A DNA stretch of 64,000 nt from Cephalopachus bancanus (Eukaryota; Chordata; Mammalia; Primates; Tarsiidae): contig JAPVLO010000045.1 in assembly GCA_027257055.1 (NCBI GenBank), forward strand, positions 62,001-126,000, given 5' to 3'. Positions 46,433-57,834 of the stretch are shown one piece after another. The notes beneath the pieces were generated by a model, which saw only the letters and a list, made by a program, of their open reading frames with translations, made no database searches and had not been told where the DNA came from. Every line of letters starts with the position of its first letter. The first letter of the stretch is position 1. A program made the position numbers and the translations under genes.

Positions 46433-46645
46433 GCCAGGCGCAGGTAGCTCACGCCTGTAATCCTCGGTCTCTACAATAAAAAAAATTATCTGGGTGTGGT
46501 GGCACGTTCCTGTACTCCAGATACTTGAAATGCTGAGGCAGGAGGATCGCCTGAGCCCGGCAGGTCGAGGCTGCAGTGACTGTGAGAGTGCCACTGCACT
46601 CCATCCTAGGCAATAGAGTGAGACTCCTATTCAAAAAAAAAAAGG
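46433..46645 (+). mobile_element. Alu with large left-arm deletion
   Basis: 'cctgtaatcctcggtctctac' joins the head directly to the linker, a loss of about 75 bp. Confidence 0.85.
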
Positions 46646-46710
46646 TTTAGGGTGGTAATTTTTAGAATTTAGTATTGAAAGAAATGTTAGCATCTAGTTT
46701 ATTCTTTATT

Positions 46711-46996
46711 TTTTTGAGTTGGAGTCTCACTCTGTCGCCCAGACTGGAGTGCAGTGGCCGCTCCCGGCCACCGCAGCCTCGACCTGCTGGGCTCCGGTGA
46801 TCCTTCCGCCTCAGCCTTCTAATAGCTGGAACTCCAGGCGTGCGCTACCTGTACACCTGGCTAATATTTGCTTTATTGTAGAGATGAGGTCTTGCCAAGT
46901 TGCCCAGGTGGGTCTCGAACCCGCAGGCTCAGGCAATCCACTCATCTCAGCCTCCCAAAGGCGCGGGATTACAGGCTGAGCCACCGAGCCCGGCTT
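46711..46996 (-). mobile_element. Alu
   Basis: CpG-rich; forms an inverted pair with the preceding copy. Confidence 0.9.
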
Positions 46997-47154
46997 ATTT
47001 TTTATTCTACAAGTGAAAACACTGGTATCCAGAGAGTTTGAATAGCTGCATCAAAGTTAAGCATCCCTTAAGTAGCAGAATCTGAGCTACACTCTGGTTT
47101 CCTTCATTTCTGCTGTTAATATTTCTAGCTTTTTTTTTTCTTAAGTGTTCCTTT

Positions 47155-47432
47155 TATTGGCTCACGCCTATAATCGTAGTTTTTTTGGGAGGCAGAGGTG
47201 AGAGGATTGCCCGAGGCCACAGGTTCAAGACCAGCCTGGACAACTTGGTGAGACCTTTTCTCTACAATTAATCAAAACAAGTAGCCGGGTGTGGTGGTGC
47301 AGGCCTGTGGTTCCAGCTACTTGGAAGATGGAGGCAGAAGGATCACCTGAGCCCAGCAGGTCAAGGATGTGGCAACCATGAGCGTGCCACTGCACTCCAG
47401 CCTGAGTGACAGACTACGACTCAAAAAAAAAT
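47155..47432 (+). mobile_element. Alu
   Basis: First few bases missing; joined nearly tail to tail with the next Alu. Confidence 0.85.
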
Positions 47433-47439
47433 TGTTTAC

Positions 47440-47721
47440 TTTTTTTTTTTTTAAAGAGATAGAGTGTCCCTCTGTTTCCCAAGTTGGAGTGCAGTAGCTC
47501 CAAATTCCTGGGCTCAAGTGATTCTCTTGCCTCAGCCACTCCTGTAGCTAGGACTATAGGTGTGTGCCACCACACCTGGCTAAATTTTTAAATATTTTGT
47601 AGAGATAGTCTCACTGTGTTTCCCAGTTCAAAAACATGTCTTGAACTCCTGGCCTCAAGGGATCTCCCTGCCTGACCTCCCAAAGTGCTGGGATTCTAGG
47701 TGTGAGCCACTTTGCCCAGCC
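47440..47721 (-). mobile_element. Alu, old type
   Basis: Only some 20 bases separate the poly(A) of the previous copy from the poly(T) of this one. Confidence 0.85.
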
Positions 47722-47751
47722 TTAGTGTTGCTTTTAAAAAGGTGTCAATCG

Positions 47752-48038
47752 CCCAGCTCGGTGACTCAGCCTGAAATCCCATGCCTTGGGAGGCTGAGGT
47801 GAGTAGATTGCCTGAGCCCACGGGTTTGACACCCACCTGGGCAACTTGGTGAGACCTCTTCTCTACAATAAATCAAAAAATTAGCCGGGTGTGGTAGCGC
47901 GCCTGTGGTTCCAGCTACATGGAAGGCTGAGGTGGAAGGATTGCCGGAGCCCAGCAGGTTGAGGCTGTGGTGGCCTGGAGCGGCCACTGCACTCCAGTCT
48001 GGGCGACAGAGTGAGACTCCAACTCAAAAAAAAAAAAG
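47752..48038 (+). mobile_element. Alu
   Basis: Young type, small deletions near 'agcgcgcctgtgg'. Confidence 0.9.
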
Positions 48039-48816
48039 GTTTTGGTCACAATTTTCACAATGTTTTAGGAGATTCTGACTGATATAGAGAATAAAACTTC
48101 TACATTTCATGATGTGGGCATCATATTTTTATTAATGCTACCTAGAATTTTAGTTTAAGAGCCTTATTGAGCTAAAGGCAACTAAAAACCTTAAGTTTTT
48201 TTTTTTTTTAATCTGAACTCCCCATTGTTTTATTTCATTTGACCATTAAGTAACTGAATCTAAATACAGGGCCAACATTGACCACATCTTGTAGTTAAAT
48301 CACCTTGTTGCACTTAGTTCGTGCCAGTTTCAAACTTGTGTCAATTACATATTTAGAGACATGTAATATTCTGCTTACCCATTATAAAAAGGAAATGAGT
48401 TAATGAAGTTATTTTAGCATGATTTGTTTAGCCAGAATCTTTATTGACTTCTGGTATTGGTAAATAATGCTTTTAAGGTGGTCATAAACCATCAGTTTCA
48501 TAATTTGCTCTAAGATTAAAGATCTTGCCAGTAGAGATTTATTTTGTCCTTGAGTAAGAAATATGAGAATAACCTTCACTGCTAATCCCTCAAATTGTAA
48601 AGGCTGGTTCTATATCAAATATTTCATCATTTTAACATTGCTGAAATTGGGAAATGTCTAGCCATCAATAATGTGTTTAATTGGCTGCACTTTTTTCTTG
48701 GTTACATAAAATAATGGTATATCTTGTAACTGATGGCTTGTTAGATTTGATGAAATCTGATAATTAAATCTAATTAATGGCAATTTACCTATTACAGAAG
48801 TACCATTTTCTTTTCT
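48039..48816. other. RAD54B intron 1, no recognised repeat
   Basis: About 780 bp, AT-rich, repeat-free to my eye. A candidate for unique conserved sequence, with no feature visible. Confidence 0.45.
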
Positions 48817-49079
48817 TTTTTTGATTTGGTGTCTCACTCTGTCACCCAGGCAGGAGTGCAGTGGCATGTTCACAGCCACCGCAGACTTGACCTACTGGGC
48901 TCAGATGATCCTTCCACCCCAGTCTTCCAAGTAGCTGGAACTACAGGCATGTGCCACCATGCCGGGCTACTTTTTGACTTATTGTAGAGACAAGGTCTCG
49001 AAACCCTGGTCTCAGGCAGTCCTCTCGCTTAGGCCTCCCAAAGTACTGAGATTATAGGCGTGAACCACTGTACCTGAAC
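48817..49079 (-). mobile_element. Alu
   Basis: TSD agaagtaccattttc, 15 of 15; left arm shortened. Confidence 0.92.
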
Positions 49080-49555
49080 AGAAGTACCATTTTCATTGTT
49101 AAAAATTTGAAATGTAGAGAAAGAACTCAGAAGAAAATAAAAGTTACTGGTATTGTAAAAAAGCTAGAAATAATTAATGTTACTATCTAGTGTGTTTTTC
49201 TAGTCTTCTAAAGATGCATATTAGAATATATAACATACATTATGTCTACTTTTAGCAGTATAATTTATGGTGTATAGTCAGATGTGTACATTTTGATGTG
49301 TTTTGATACGTGATGTATACACATTCCTGTATACCCTCTTATATGATTATTTTTATTACCTCCAAAAAGTTCCTTTGTGCACCTCTGCTTTCTAGTCTCA
49401 AAACTGTATACGTACATACAATTCTTTTCCTTTTCTTAAAATTAGAATGAGTTAATATGCTTTGAGGCCATTTTGTTCTTTGATTTATGAAAAACATTTC
49501 TCATTTCATTAAGTAGTATTTTATAATATGATTTCCTCCTATTAATGACAATAGA
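49080..49555. other. RAD54B intron 1, no recognised repeat
   Basis: Nothing certain; may contain old L1 pieces. Confidence 0.35.
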
Positions 49556-49880
49556 ATCATTCATATAACAAATACTGAATGCCATCTATGTGTTTGGTGA
49601 TATAGTGATGACTGAATATAAGACTTCATGCCTGAATTTACAACTCTGGGGAAACGATAGGGCAAATTTCATTACAGGGTGAAAAGTGCTTGGGTAGTAC
49701 GCATTTAGGGCAGGCCTCTAATCCAGTCTTTGGGAGGAGATAAAGAAGACTCAGGGTTAAAACTCCTAAAGGATAAGGTAGAATGAATTAGGCAGAGACA
49801 AAATGGGAAAAAGCAGCACTGTATAGGGGAAAGTTTGTTCAAGGGCCTAGAAGAAAAGAACATGGCCTGCTTGGAGAACT
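49556..49880 (+). repeat. Ancient mammalian interspersed repeat
   Basis: 'atactgaatgccatctatgt' through 'gaacatggcctgcttggaga' resembles the repeat at 43,060-43,370, including its 3' part. Diverged. Confidence 0.4.
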
Positions 49881-50379
49881 GCAGTCTGACTTAGAGTTTT
49901 CGTGGTATATGAAGAGAATGCATTTTATTGGGTGGGTATACCATAATTTGTCTAGTACCATTTATACTTGTATAACAATCTTATACATAATTATTTGAGT
50001 GTATCTCTGATAGCTCCTTAGGGTAAATTGCCAGAACTTGGAATTTCTGGGTTAAACAAATAACTTTGGTAGCCATGTATATCCTTGCTGATGACTTGTA
50101 CAGTGTTTTGTGAAGTTGCTCCAAATTGGCATGCTTGCTGCTATCAACTGGAGAAACACGATGTGTGTACATAATGTCTTTGTCTTCCATCTCCCCTATT
50201 CTTCCATCTCCCCTAGTGGAAAGAGTATTGAGCAAAATTAGAAAACTTGGTTCTAGATTCTTGATGTATATTCTTAAAAATTCCTCGTTTCTTAAAAAAA
50301 GATGGTAGTAAAAACAAATTAAGTTATAAATGTATTTTTAAAAATTACTAGAAATTCATTTATTAAAAACAAATGTTAG
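49881..50379. other. RAD54B intron 1, no recognised repeat
   Basis: Nothing firm seen. Confidence 0.35.
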
Positions 50380-50692
50380 CCAGGCTTGGTGGCTCAGCCT
50401 GTAATTCCGCGCTTTGGGAGGCTTAGGTGAGTGAATTGCCTGAGCCCGCGGGTTCGAGACCCGCCTGGACAACTTGATGAGACCTCATCTCTACAATAAA
50501 TCAAAAATTAGCCGGGCGTGGTAGTGCGTGGTAGTTCCGGGCGTGGTAGTTCCAGCTACTTGGAAGGCTGAGGCGGAAGGATTGCCGGAGTCCAGCAGGT
50601 TGAGGCTTTGGTGGCTGGGAGCGACCACTGCACTCCAGTCTGGGCGACAGAGTGAGACTCCAACTCAAAAAAAAAAAAAAAAGAAAAAAGAA
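50380..50692 (+). mobile_element. Alu with microduplication
   Basis: TSD aaatgttag. The right-arm start has 'gcgtggtagt' three times within 50,515-50,550. Confidence 0.92.
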
Positions 50693-51072
50693 ATGTTAGT
50701 GGTTGTAATGTGTCTGGCATTGAGTTTGGTACTGCCAGGCACATTATGATCATTAGTGGTGAAGAAAACAAGCACAATTGCTATTCTTATGTGGTTTATG
50801 AATTAGTGGAACAGAAATAAGGCAGCATATTTGATATTAGTATGTGAATTGCATTTCCTTAGATTTTGAAATTTTTATTTAAATTGCTTTAAAAAGCATA
50901 CCATGATTAATGTATAGTATTATCAAAAGTGACGTAAAATATGTTCAAGTTTGTACCAGTCAATATAAATCTTAAATTCTTTTCAGTAGCCCTTGGTAAG
51001 AAATAAAAATCTTACTAGTTGTTGAACTTTTTTCCTAAAGCTTATTACAGCCTATTCGCTTGTGCTTTTTTT
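50693..51072. other. RAD54B intron 1, no recognised repeat
   Basis: Nothing recognised. Confidence 0.4.
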
Positions 51073-51075
51073 TTT

Positions 51076-51500
51076 TTTTTAATTATTTTTTTGAGCGTGG
51101 TCTTGCTATGTTTCCTAGCTAGTCTTTTTTTTTTTGGAGTCAAAGTCTCACTCTGTCACTCGGGCTGGAGTACAGTGGCATGCTCACAGCCATCACAGCT
51201 TCCACTTGCTGGGCTTAGGCGATCTTTCTGTCTCAGTCTTCCAAGTAGCTGGAACCACTGGTACATGCCACCAAGCCTGGCCAATATTTTGGTTTATTGT
51301 ATAGAGGAGTTCTTGTCAAGTTGCCCAGGCTGATCTTGAACCCCTGGACTCAGGCAGTCCTCTTACCTCCACCTCCCAAAGGGCTGGAATTATAGGTATG
51401 AGCCACTGAGCCTGGCCTCTCAGGCTAGTCTTGAACTCCTCCACTCAAGGAATCCTCCCACCTCAACCTTACAACTAGCAGAGACTACAAGCATGGTTCT
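51076..51500 (-). mobile_element. Old Alu interrupted by another Alu
   Basis: Left-arm pieces at 51,076-51,125 and 51,419-51,500 belong together once the inner Alu is removed. Confidence 0.75.
51126..51418 (-). mobile_element. Alu inside an older Alu
   Basis: Flanks ctagtctt on both sides. Confidence 0.85.
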
Positions 51501-51552
51501 TAAAATAAGCCCCTCTTTTTTTAAAACATGTATGCTGGTTGTGCTACTGAAC

Positions 51553-52211
51553 TGTAGTTGGGTCACGTCCCCTACCCCGTGCAGCAAAGCCAAACACTGA
51601 CATCAGGATTTACAGCAGGGGAAAGTGAAGCATTTATTTCAAGGTGCCAAGCAAGGAGCATCGAACAGCTAATGCTTAAGACCCAAACTCCCTGATGGCT
51701 TACATGTAAGGGTTTTTAAAGGTAGGGAGGTAGAGAATACAGGCAAAGACCTAAATCAGGACATGGAAGTTGTTCCTTGGTTTGGCCTAAAAAGGTGTGA
51801 CATCTTGAAGCAAAGGCATAGGGTGGATGTAAGGATGCTTTGATTTGTGATTGGTTAAGAAAGCAAAGCTTTGTGTAAAAACTTGAGGTCAACAGAAGGG
51901 AATGATGAACTCTGGTCTGTGGGTGTGACTTGGTCCAGATCCCTCAGGAAGAAATTTAGAACAAAGAATGGTAGTCAGTGTTCAATGGTCTGTTCCCCCT
52001 TATCTGGGGTCTACCTGATGGCAGTCAACATTTTTTTATCTGGTGGAGTTCTGGTTTCTGAAAAACAACTTAAGGACATATGTTAAAATGTTATCTTTAG
52101 TTTTTGTAAGGATCCAAACATTTTGAGACTTCTTTGTCTATTGTTTTAAGTTGTGATCTTCTTGTACATCAGGTTACTGATTTACTTCTCAGGACTAGCT
52201 AGGTGCCTACA
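51553..52211 (-). mobile_element. Solitary LTR (antisense) upstream of RAD54B exon 2
   Basis: Bounded by TGTAG and CTACA inverted termini. Read in reverse, AATAAA (complement in 'catttatttcaag', near 51,630) is followed by 'tgcttcactttccc'. The right boundary is uncertain: LTR-like sequence may go on to about 52,345, i.e. to the exon's polypyrimidine tract. It is opposite in direction to RAD54B. Confidence 0.5.
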
Positions 52212-52232
52212 ATTTCCCTTGAAGGGAAATGT
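52212..52232. repeat. Short perfect palindrome
   Basis: tttccctt-g-aagggaaa, 8-bp arms, at the edge of the LTR. Confidence 0.7.
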
Positions 52233-52363
52233 TTGAATTGGAGGGACCAGCAGGCCCCTAAGAGGGGTTTTCTGCTCCATCTCAGTTGTAGTGACAAGCT
52301 CTTTTTATATTTGGGGGTGATTGTAATTAGACTCATGGATGATTTCTGTTTTGTGTTTTTCAG

Positions 52364-52514
52364 GTCACTACTCCTGAATATGAGACGATCTGCGGCACCA
52401 AGTCAGTTGCAGGGGAATTCCTTCAAAAAACCAAAATTCATACCGCCAGGAAGAAGTAATTCATGTCTAAATGAAGAGATTATGCAACTGAATCCAGATA
52501 TAAAACTATTTGAG
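52364..52514 (+). CDS. RAD54B: RAD54B exon 2 with start codon
   Basis: RAD54B is a SNF2-family, RAD54-like DNA translocase that works with RAD51/DMC1 in homologous recombination in the nucleus. The exon follows TTTTTCAG. Sixteen untranslated bases precede ATG at 52,380-52,382, and 45 codons read MRRSAAPSQLQGNSFKKPKF and on to NPDIKLFE, the N-terminus of human RAD54B as I know it. The donor is GAG|GTACAA in phase 0. This part is the basic, unstructured N-terminal region; the ATPase/helicase motifs lie right of the window. An in-frame intron read-through would stop after six codons. Confidence 0.95.
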
Positions 52515-52885
52515 GTACAAAAAAAGAACTCATAATGTAGAGAAACATGTATTTTTCAAAAATGACATTAAAAGGAGTAGCGATATGTATTGCCTATAGG
52601 AATTTTCAGTATCTCTCATAGTCTTCCAAAAACCTTAGACATAAAGATTACATAATTTTTTTTTTTTTAAGGAATGACATGCAGTTGGGTCTATAAAATA
52701 AACTTTTGGTAACAGTAAATAAATACCTCTTTGGAGGAGGGGAAGACTCTTATAAAATAAGTTATTCTAATCTGTGTTCTTTTTAAAAATTACCACATAA
52801 ATAAGCAAAACCGTCTTTAGATAAGGTGATTTAAAGATAAAACATACATAAATGGTGACTTGTATTATTGTTCCAAACATTTCTT
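52515..52885. other. RAD54B intron 2, no recognised repeat
   Basis: AT-rich, nothing recognised. Confidence 0.45.
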
Positions 52886-53443
52886 TTTTTTGAATTGGAG
52901 TCTCTGTCACCCAAGCTGGAGTACAGTGGCACACTCATAGCCACTGCATTGACCTGCTGGGCTCAGTTGATCCTTCTACCTCGGCCTTCCGAGTAGCTGG
53001 AACCACACCTGGCTAATTTTTTTTTTTTTTTTTTTGAGTTGGAGCCTCTTTCTGTCACCCAGACTGGAGGACAGTGGCACACTCCCGGCCACTGCAGCCT
53101 CAACCTGCTGGGTTCATGTGATCCTTCTGCCTCAGCCTTCCGAGTAGCTGGAACTACAGGTACACACCACCATGCCTGGCTATTTTTTTGGTTTATTATA
53201 GAGATGAGGTTTCACCAAGTTGCTCAGGCTGGTCTTGAACCCACGGGCTCAGGCAATCCTCTCACCTCAACCTCCCAAAGTGCTGGGATTGTAGGCATGA
53301 GCCACCACACCCAACAATTATTTATTGTAGAGACAAGGTCTCACCAAGTTGCCCCAACTGGTCTTGAACCCCTGGACTAGGGCAATCCTCTCACTTCAGC
53401 CTCCCAAAGTGCTGGGATTATAGACTTGAGCCACCACACCTGG
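52886..53443 (-). mobile_element. Alu interrupted by another Alu
   Basis: The outer copy is 52,886-53,020 plus 53,314-53,443, split in the linker. Confidence 0.85.
53021..53313 (-). mobile_element. Alu inside an Alu
   Basis: Starts with T22 in the linker of the outer copy. Confidence 0.88.
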
Positions 53444-53459
53444 CCCAAACATTTCTTTC

Positions 53460-53537
53460 TTTTTTTTTTGAGACAGCAGGATTTATTGAGAGGATAGAAA
53501 AGCTCCCAGAGTGGGAGGGGACCCGAGGAGGATTGTC
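53460..53537 (-). mobile_element. Poly(A)-tailed retrocopy of an LTR-like transcript 3' end, copy 2
   Basis: The same unit as at 10,160-10,240: AATAAA complement at 53,482-53,487, a longer poly(A), and flanking repeats of the type cccaaac(a/t)tttcttt on both sides. An Alu starts directly behind the right-hand repeat and has its own copy of it. Confidence 0.6.
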
Positions 53538-53550
53538 CCCAAACTTTTCT

Positions 53551-53834
53551 TTTTTTTTTGAGTTGGAGTCTCACTCTGTCGCCCAGACTAGAGTGCAGTG
53601 GCCTCTCCCATCCACTGCAGCCTCGACCTGCTGGACTCCGGCGATCCTTCCGCCTCAGCCTTCCAAGTAGCTGGAATTACAGGCATGCGCTACCACGCCC
53701 AGCTGATTTTTTGATTTATTGTAGAGATGAGGTCTCGCTGCCCAGGCGGGTCTTAAACCCGCAGGCTCAGGCAATCCACTCACCTCAGCCTCCTAAAGGC
53801 GCGGGATTACAGGCTGAGCCACCGAGCCCGGCTC
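53551..53834 (-). mobile_element. Alu, left-arm deletion subfamily
   Basis: TSD cccaaacttttctttt. The left copy is also the right TSD of the retrocopy at 53,460-53,537, so it inserted later at the same target. Confidence 0.93.
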
Positions 53835-53871
53835 CCAAACTTTTCTTTTAACTTTTTTTTTTTTTTTTTTT

Positions 53872-53956
53872 TAATTTTGAGTTGGAGTCTCACTCTGTTG
53901 CTCAGGCTGGAGTGCAGTGGCATGGTCATAGCCACCACAATCTTGACCTATGGATG
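53872..53956 (-). mobile_element. Alu 3'-end fragment
   Basis: Only the end of the right arm remains, then L1 sequence follows. Confidence 0.8.
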
Positions 53957-54216
53957 AATTGGGCTGTTTCCACCTTTTGGCTATTTTTAATAATGCTGCT
54001 ATGAGTCTTCACATACAAGTTTCTGTTTGTGTCCCTGTTTTAGTTATTTTGGGTTATATCTAGATAATATGGTAATACTATGTTTCGCTTTCTGAGGAAC
54101 CATTTTTTTCACAGCTGCTGTACCGTGTTTTTCATAGCTACTGTACCATTTTATGTCTTCAGGAATGTATGAATGTTCCAGTTTCTCCACATCATCAGGA
54201 ACACTTATTGTTTTCT

Positions 54217-54510
54217 CTTTTTTTTTTTTTTGAGTTGGAGTCTCACTCTGTCGCCCAGACTGGAGTGCAGCGGCCGCTCCCGGCCACCGCAGCCTCGACC
54301 TGCTGGGCTCTGGCGATCCTTCCGCCTCAGCCTTCCAAGTAGCTGGAACTACAGGCGTGCGCTACCATGCCCGGTTAATTTTTGATTTATTGTAGAGATG
54401 AGGGCTTGCCAAGTTGCCCAGGCGGGTCTCGAACCCGCGGGCTCAGGCAATCCACTCACCTCAGCCTCCCAAAGGCGCGGGATTATAGGCTGAGCCACCG
54501 AGCCCGGCTG
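54217..54510 (-). mobile_element. Alu in L1
   Basis: TSD tgttttctctttttt; young, CpGs intact. Confidence 0.93.
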
Positions 54511-54525
54511 TTTTCTCTTTTTTAT

Positions 54526-54776
54526 TTTTTTGAGTCAGTCTCACTCTGTGGCCCAGGCTAGAGTACAGTGGCATGCTCACGGCCACTGCAGCCTCTACCT
54601 GCTGGGCTCAGGCCAGCCTTCCGCTTCAGCCTTCCAAGTAGCCGGAAGTACAGGTGCGTGCCACCACATCCGGCTAATTTTTTAAAAAATTTATTGTCGA
54701 GACGAGGTCTCGTCAAGTTGCCTAGGTGGGTCTTGAACCTATGGGCTCAGGCAATCCACTTGTCTCAGCCTTCTCT
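54526..54776 (-). mobile_element. Alu, 5' end missing
   Basis: Ends abruptly at 'ctcagccttc', lacking the last 40 or so bases of the left arm. Confidence 0.85.
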
Positions 54777-54864
54777 TTTTAAAACAAAAAAATTAATATT
54801 GCCATCGTAGTAAGTGTGAAGTAGAATTTTATTGTTGTTCTGATTTGTGTTTCCTCTTTTGTTT

Positions 54865-55143
54865 TGAGTTGGAGTCTCACCTTGTCATCCAGGCTAGAGC
54901 ACAGTGGCACACTCACAGCCACTGCAGCCTTGACCTGCTGGGTTCAGGCGATCTTTCTTCCTCAGCCTTCCAAGTAGCTGGAACTACAGGTGTGCACCAT
55001 TATCCCCGGCTAATTCTTTGATTTATTGTAGAGACAGGGTCTCACCAAGTTGCCCAGACTGGTCTTGAAGCCCTGGACTCAGGCAATCCTCTCACCTCCA
55101 CCTTCCAAAGTGTTATGATTACAGGTGGGAGCCACTGCTCCTG
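54865..55143 (-). mobile_element. Alu
   Basis: Diverged, T tract lost; the L1 ends here. Confidence 0.85.
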
Positions 55144-55600
55144 TGTAACAAATCACCACCAATTTAATGACTTAAAAGAACACAAATGAATTATCTTACA
55201 GTTCTGTAGGTCAAAAAAGTCCTATCCTGATCCCACTGGGCTAAGATCAAGTTGTTGTAAAAGCCGTATTCTTTTCTGTAGGTTTCAGAGGAAATTCTGT
55301 TTTCTGGACTTTTTCAGCTTCTACAGGTCACCCACATTATTTGGTTTATAACCCCCCTTCTTCTGTCTTCAAAGCCAGGAATGGAAGTTTGAGTGCTTAC
55401 ATCATCATCTCTCTGGTTTTTTATAACTGGAACTCATTTGATTAGATTGGGCCCTCCTGGGTAATCCAGGAGCCTCTCTGCATTTCAAGGTCCTTAACCT
55501 TAATCACATTTGTAGAGTCACTTTTTGCCACATAATATTCATATATTCTAGGGGTTAGGGCATGGACATCTTTGGGAACCATTATTTTGCCTACCATATG
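55144..55600 (-). mobile_element. MaLR-type LTR (MLT1-like), antisense
   Basis: 'taacaaatcaccaccaattt', 'cttacagttctgtagg', 'tgattagattgggccctcct' and 'ggttagggcatggacatctt' appear in this LTR's order in reverse. Confidence 0.65.
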
Positions 55601-55642
55601 GAATAAAATTTTGTTGTTTTAATATACCACATTTTACTTATC

Positions 55643-55939
55643 CTTTTTTTTTTTTTTTTTTTGAGTTGGAGTCTCATTCTGTCGCCCAGACTGGAGTGCA
55701 GTGGCCGCTTCCAGCCACCGCAACCTCGATCTGCTGGGCTCCGGCGATCTTTCCGCCTCAGCCTTCCAAGTAGCTGGAACTACAGGCGCGTGCTACCACG
55801 CCTGGCTAATTTTTTATTGATTGTAGAGATGAGGTCTCACCAAGTTGCCCAGGTGGGTCTCGAACCCGTGGGCTCAGGCAGTTCACTCACCTCAGCCTCC
55901 CAAAGTGCTGGGATTACAGGCTGAGCTACCAAGCCCAGC
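55643..55939 (-). mobile_element. Alu
   Basis: CpG-rich copy, 'aattttttattgattgt' linker variant. Confidence 0.92.
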
Positions 55940-55941
55940 TC

Positions 55942-56226
55942 CATTTTTTTTTTTTTTTTTTTTTTTGAGCTGGAGTTCAGGCTGGAGTGCAGTGGCACAC
56001 TCATGGCCACCACAATCTCAAGCTACTGGCTCAGGCAATCCTTCTGACTCTGCCTTCCAAGTAGCTGGCTGGAACTACAGGCGCGCACTACCACACCCGG
56101 CTAATTTTTTTATTTATTGTCTTGCCATGATGCCCAGGCTGGTCTTGAACCCTTGGGCTTAGGCAATCCTCTTGCTTTGGCCTCTCAAAGTGCTGGGATT
56201 ACAGGCTTGAGCCACCTCTCCTGGCT
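55942..56226 (-). mobile_element. Alu with deletions
   Basis: 'gagctggagttcaggctgg' and a linker-to-left-arm gap; older than the preceding one. Confidence 0.87.
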
Positions 56227-56640
56227 TATTTATCCATTCTTAGTTAATCATCATTTGGGTTGTTTCTACCTTTTGGCTGTTATGAATAATGCCCATGAAC
56301 AGTTGTGTACAGATTTTTGTGTGGACATGTGTTTTCATTTCTTTTGAGTGTATTCCTAGGAGTGGAATTGCTGGCTCATGTAGTAATTCCGTGTTTAACC
56401 TCTTAGTGATCTTCCAGACTCTTTTGCAAGATAGCTGCACCATTTTCATTCCTCCTTTCAATATGTGAGGGTTTCAGTTTCTCCACATCTTTGTCGACAC
56501 ATGTTATTATCTTTTTGTGTATAGCCATACTAGTTGTGGTTTTGATTTGCATTTCCCTGATAGCTCATCTTGAGCATCTTTATGTATGCTTATTGCACAT
56601 TTGTGTATCTTTGTAGAATTGTCTATTCATATCACTCATC

Positions 56641-56935
56641 CTTTTTTTTTTTTTTTTTTTTTGAGTTGGAGTCTCACTCTGTCACCCAGACTGGAGAGCA
56701 GTGGCCGTTCCCGGCCACTGCAGCCTCCACCTGGTGGGCTCCAGCTATCCTTCCGCCTCAGCCTTCCGAGTAGCTGGAACTACAGGCGTGCGCTACCATG
56801 CCCAGCTGATTTTTTGATTAATTGTAGAGATGAGGTCTCGCTGCCCAGGCGGGTCTCGAACCCGCGGGCTCAGGCAATCCACTCACCTCAGCCTCCCAAA
56901 GACGCGGGATTACAGGCTGAGCCACCGAGCCCGGC
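56641..56935 (-). mobile_element. Alu in L1, left-arm deletion subfamily
   Basis: TSD cactcatccttttt. Confidence 0.94.
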
Positions 56936-57100
56936 CACTCATCCTTTTTAAAATTGGGTTATTTGCTTTCTATTATTGAATTCTAAGAATTCTTCATATA
57001 TTCTATAGTTCTCTTATCAGATGTATGATTTGAAATATCTTTTTCCCATTCTGTTGGTTGTTCTTCACTTTCTTTTTCTTTATTTTTTAAATATTCTTCA

Positions 57101-57394
57101 CTTTTTTTTTTTTTTTTGAGTTGGAGTCTCACTCTGTCACCCAGACTGGAGTGCAATGGCCGTTCCGGCCACCACAGCCTTGACCTGCTGGGCCCCGGCG
57201 ATCCTTCCGCCTCAGCCTTCCAAGTAGCTGGAACTACAGGCATGCGCTACCACACCCGGCTAATTTTTGATTTGTTGTAGAGATGAGGTCTCGTAAAGTT
57301 GCCCAGGCGGGTCTCGAACCCGCGGGCTCAGGCAATCCACTCACCTCGGCCTCCCAAAGCGCTGGGATTACAGGCTGAGCCACCGAGCCTGGCC
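57101..57394 (-). mobile_element. Alu in L1
   Basis: TSD tcttcacttt. Confidence 0.93.
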
Positions 57395-57545
57395 TTCTTC
57401 ACTTTCTTAATGATCTCATTTGCAGCACAAGACTTTAATTTTGATGAAGTCCAATTTATTGTTTGGTTGTTGGTAGTGTTTTGTGCTTTGGTGTCATATA
57501 TATGAAGGTCATGAGTATTTACTACTGTTTTATTTATTTATTTAT

Positions 57546-57834
57546 TATTTTTTTTGAGTTGGCGTCTCACTCTGTCGCCCAGACTGGAGTGCAGTGGCCG
57601 CTCCCGGACACTGCAGCCTCGACCTGCTGGGCTCCGGCGATCCTTTTGCCTCAGCCTTCCAAGTAGCTGGAACTACAGGCGTGCGCTACCACACCAGGCT
57701 AATTTTTTGATTTATTGTAGAGATGAGGTCTCGCTAAGTTGCCCAGGAGGGTCTTGAACCCGCGGGCTCAGGCAGTCCACTCATCTCAGCCTCCCAAAGT
57801 GCTGGGATTACAGGCTGAGCCACCGAGCCCAGCC
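57546..57834 (-). mobile_element. Alu in L1
   Basis: TSD actactgtt; (ttta)n at the T-rich end. Confidence 0.93.

Larger units (their letters stand above)
53957..54864 (-). mobile_element. Old L1 fragment (antisense), split by Alus
   Basis: 'gggctgtttccaccttttgg', 'tttctccacatcatcagg' and 'ttctgatttgtgtttcc' are L1M 3' signatures at 53,957-54,216 and 54,777-54,864. Confidence 0.75.
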
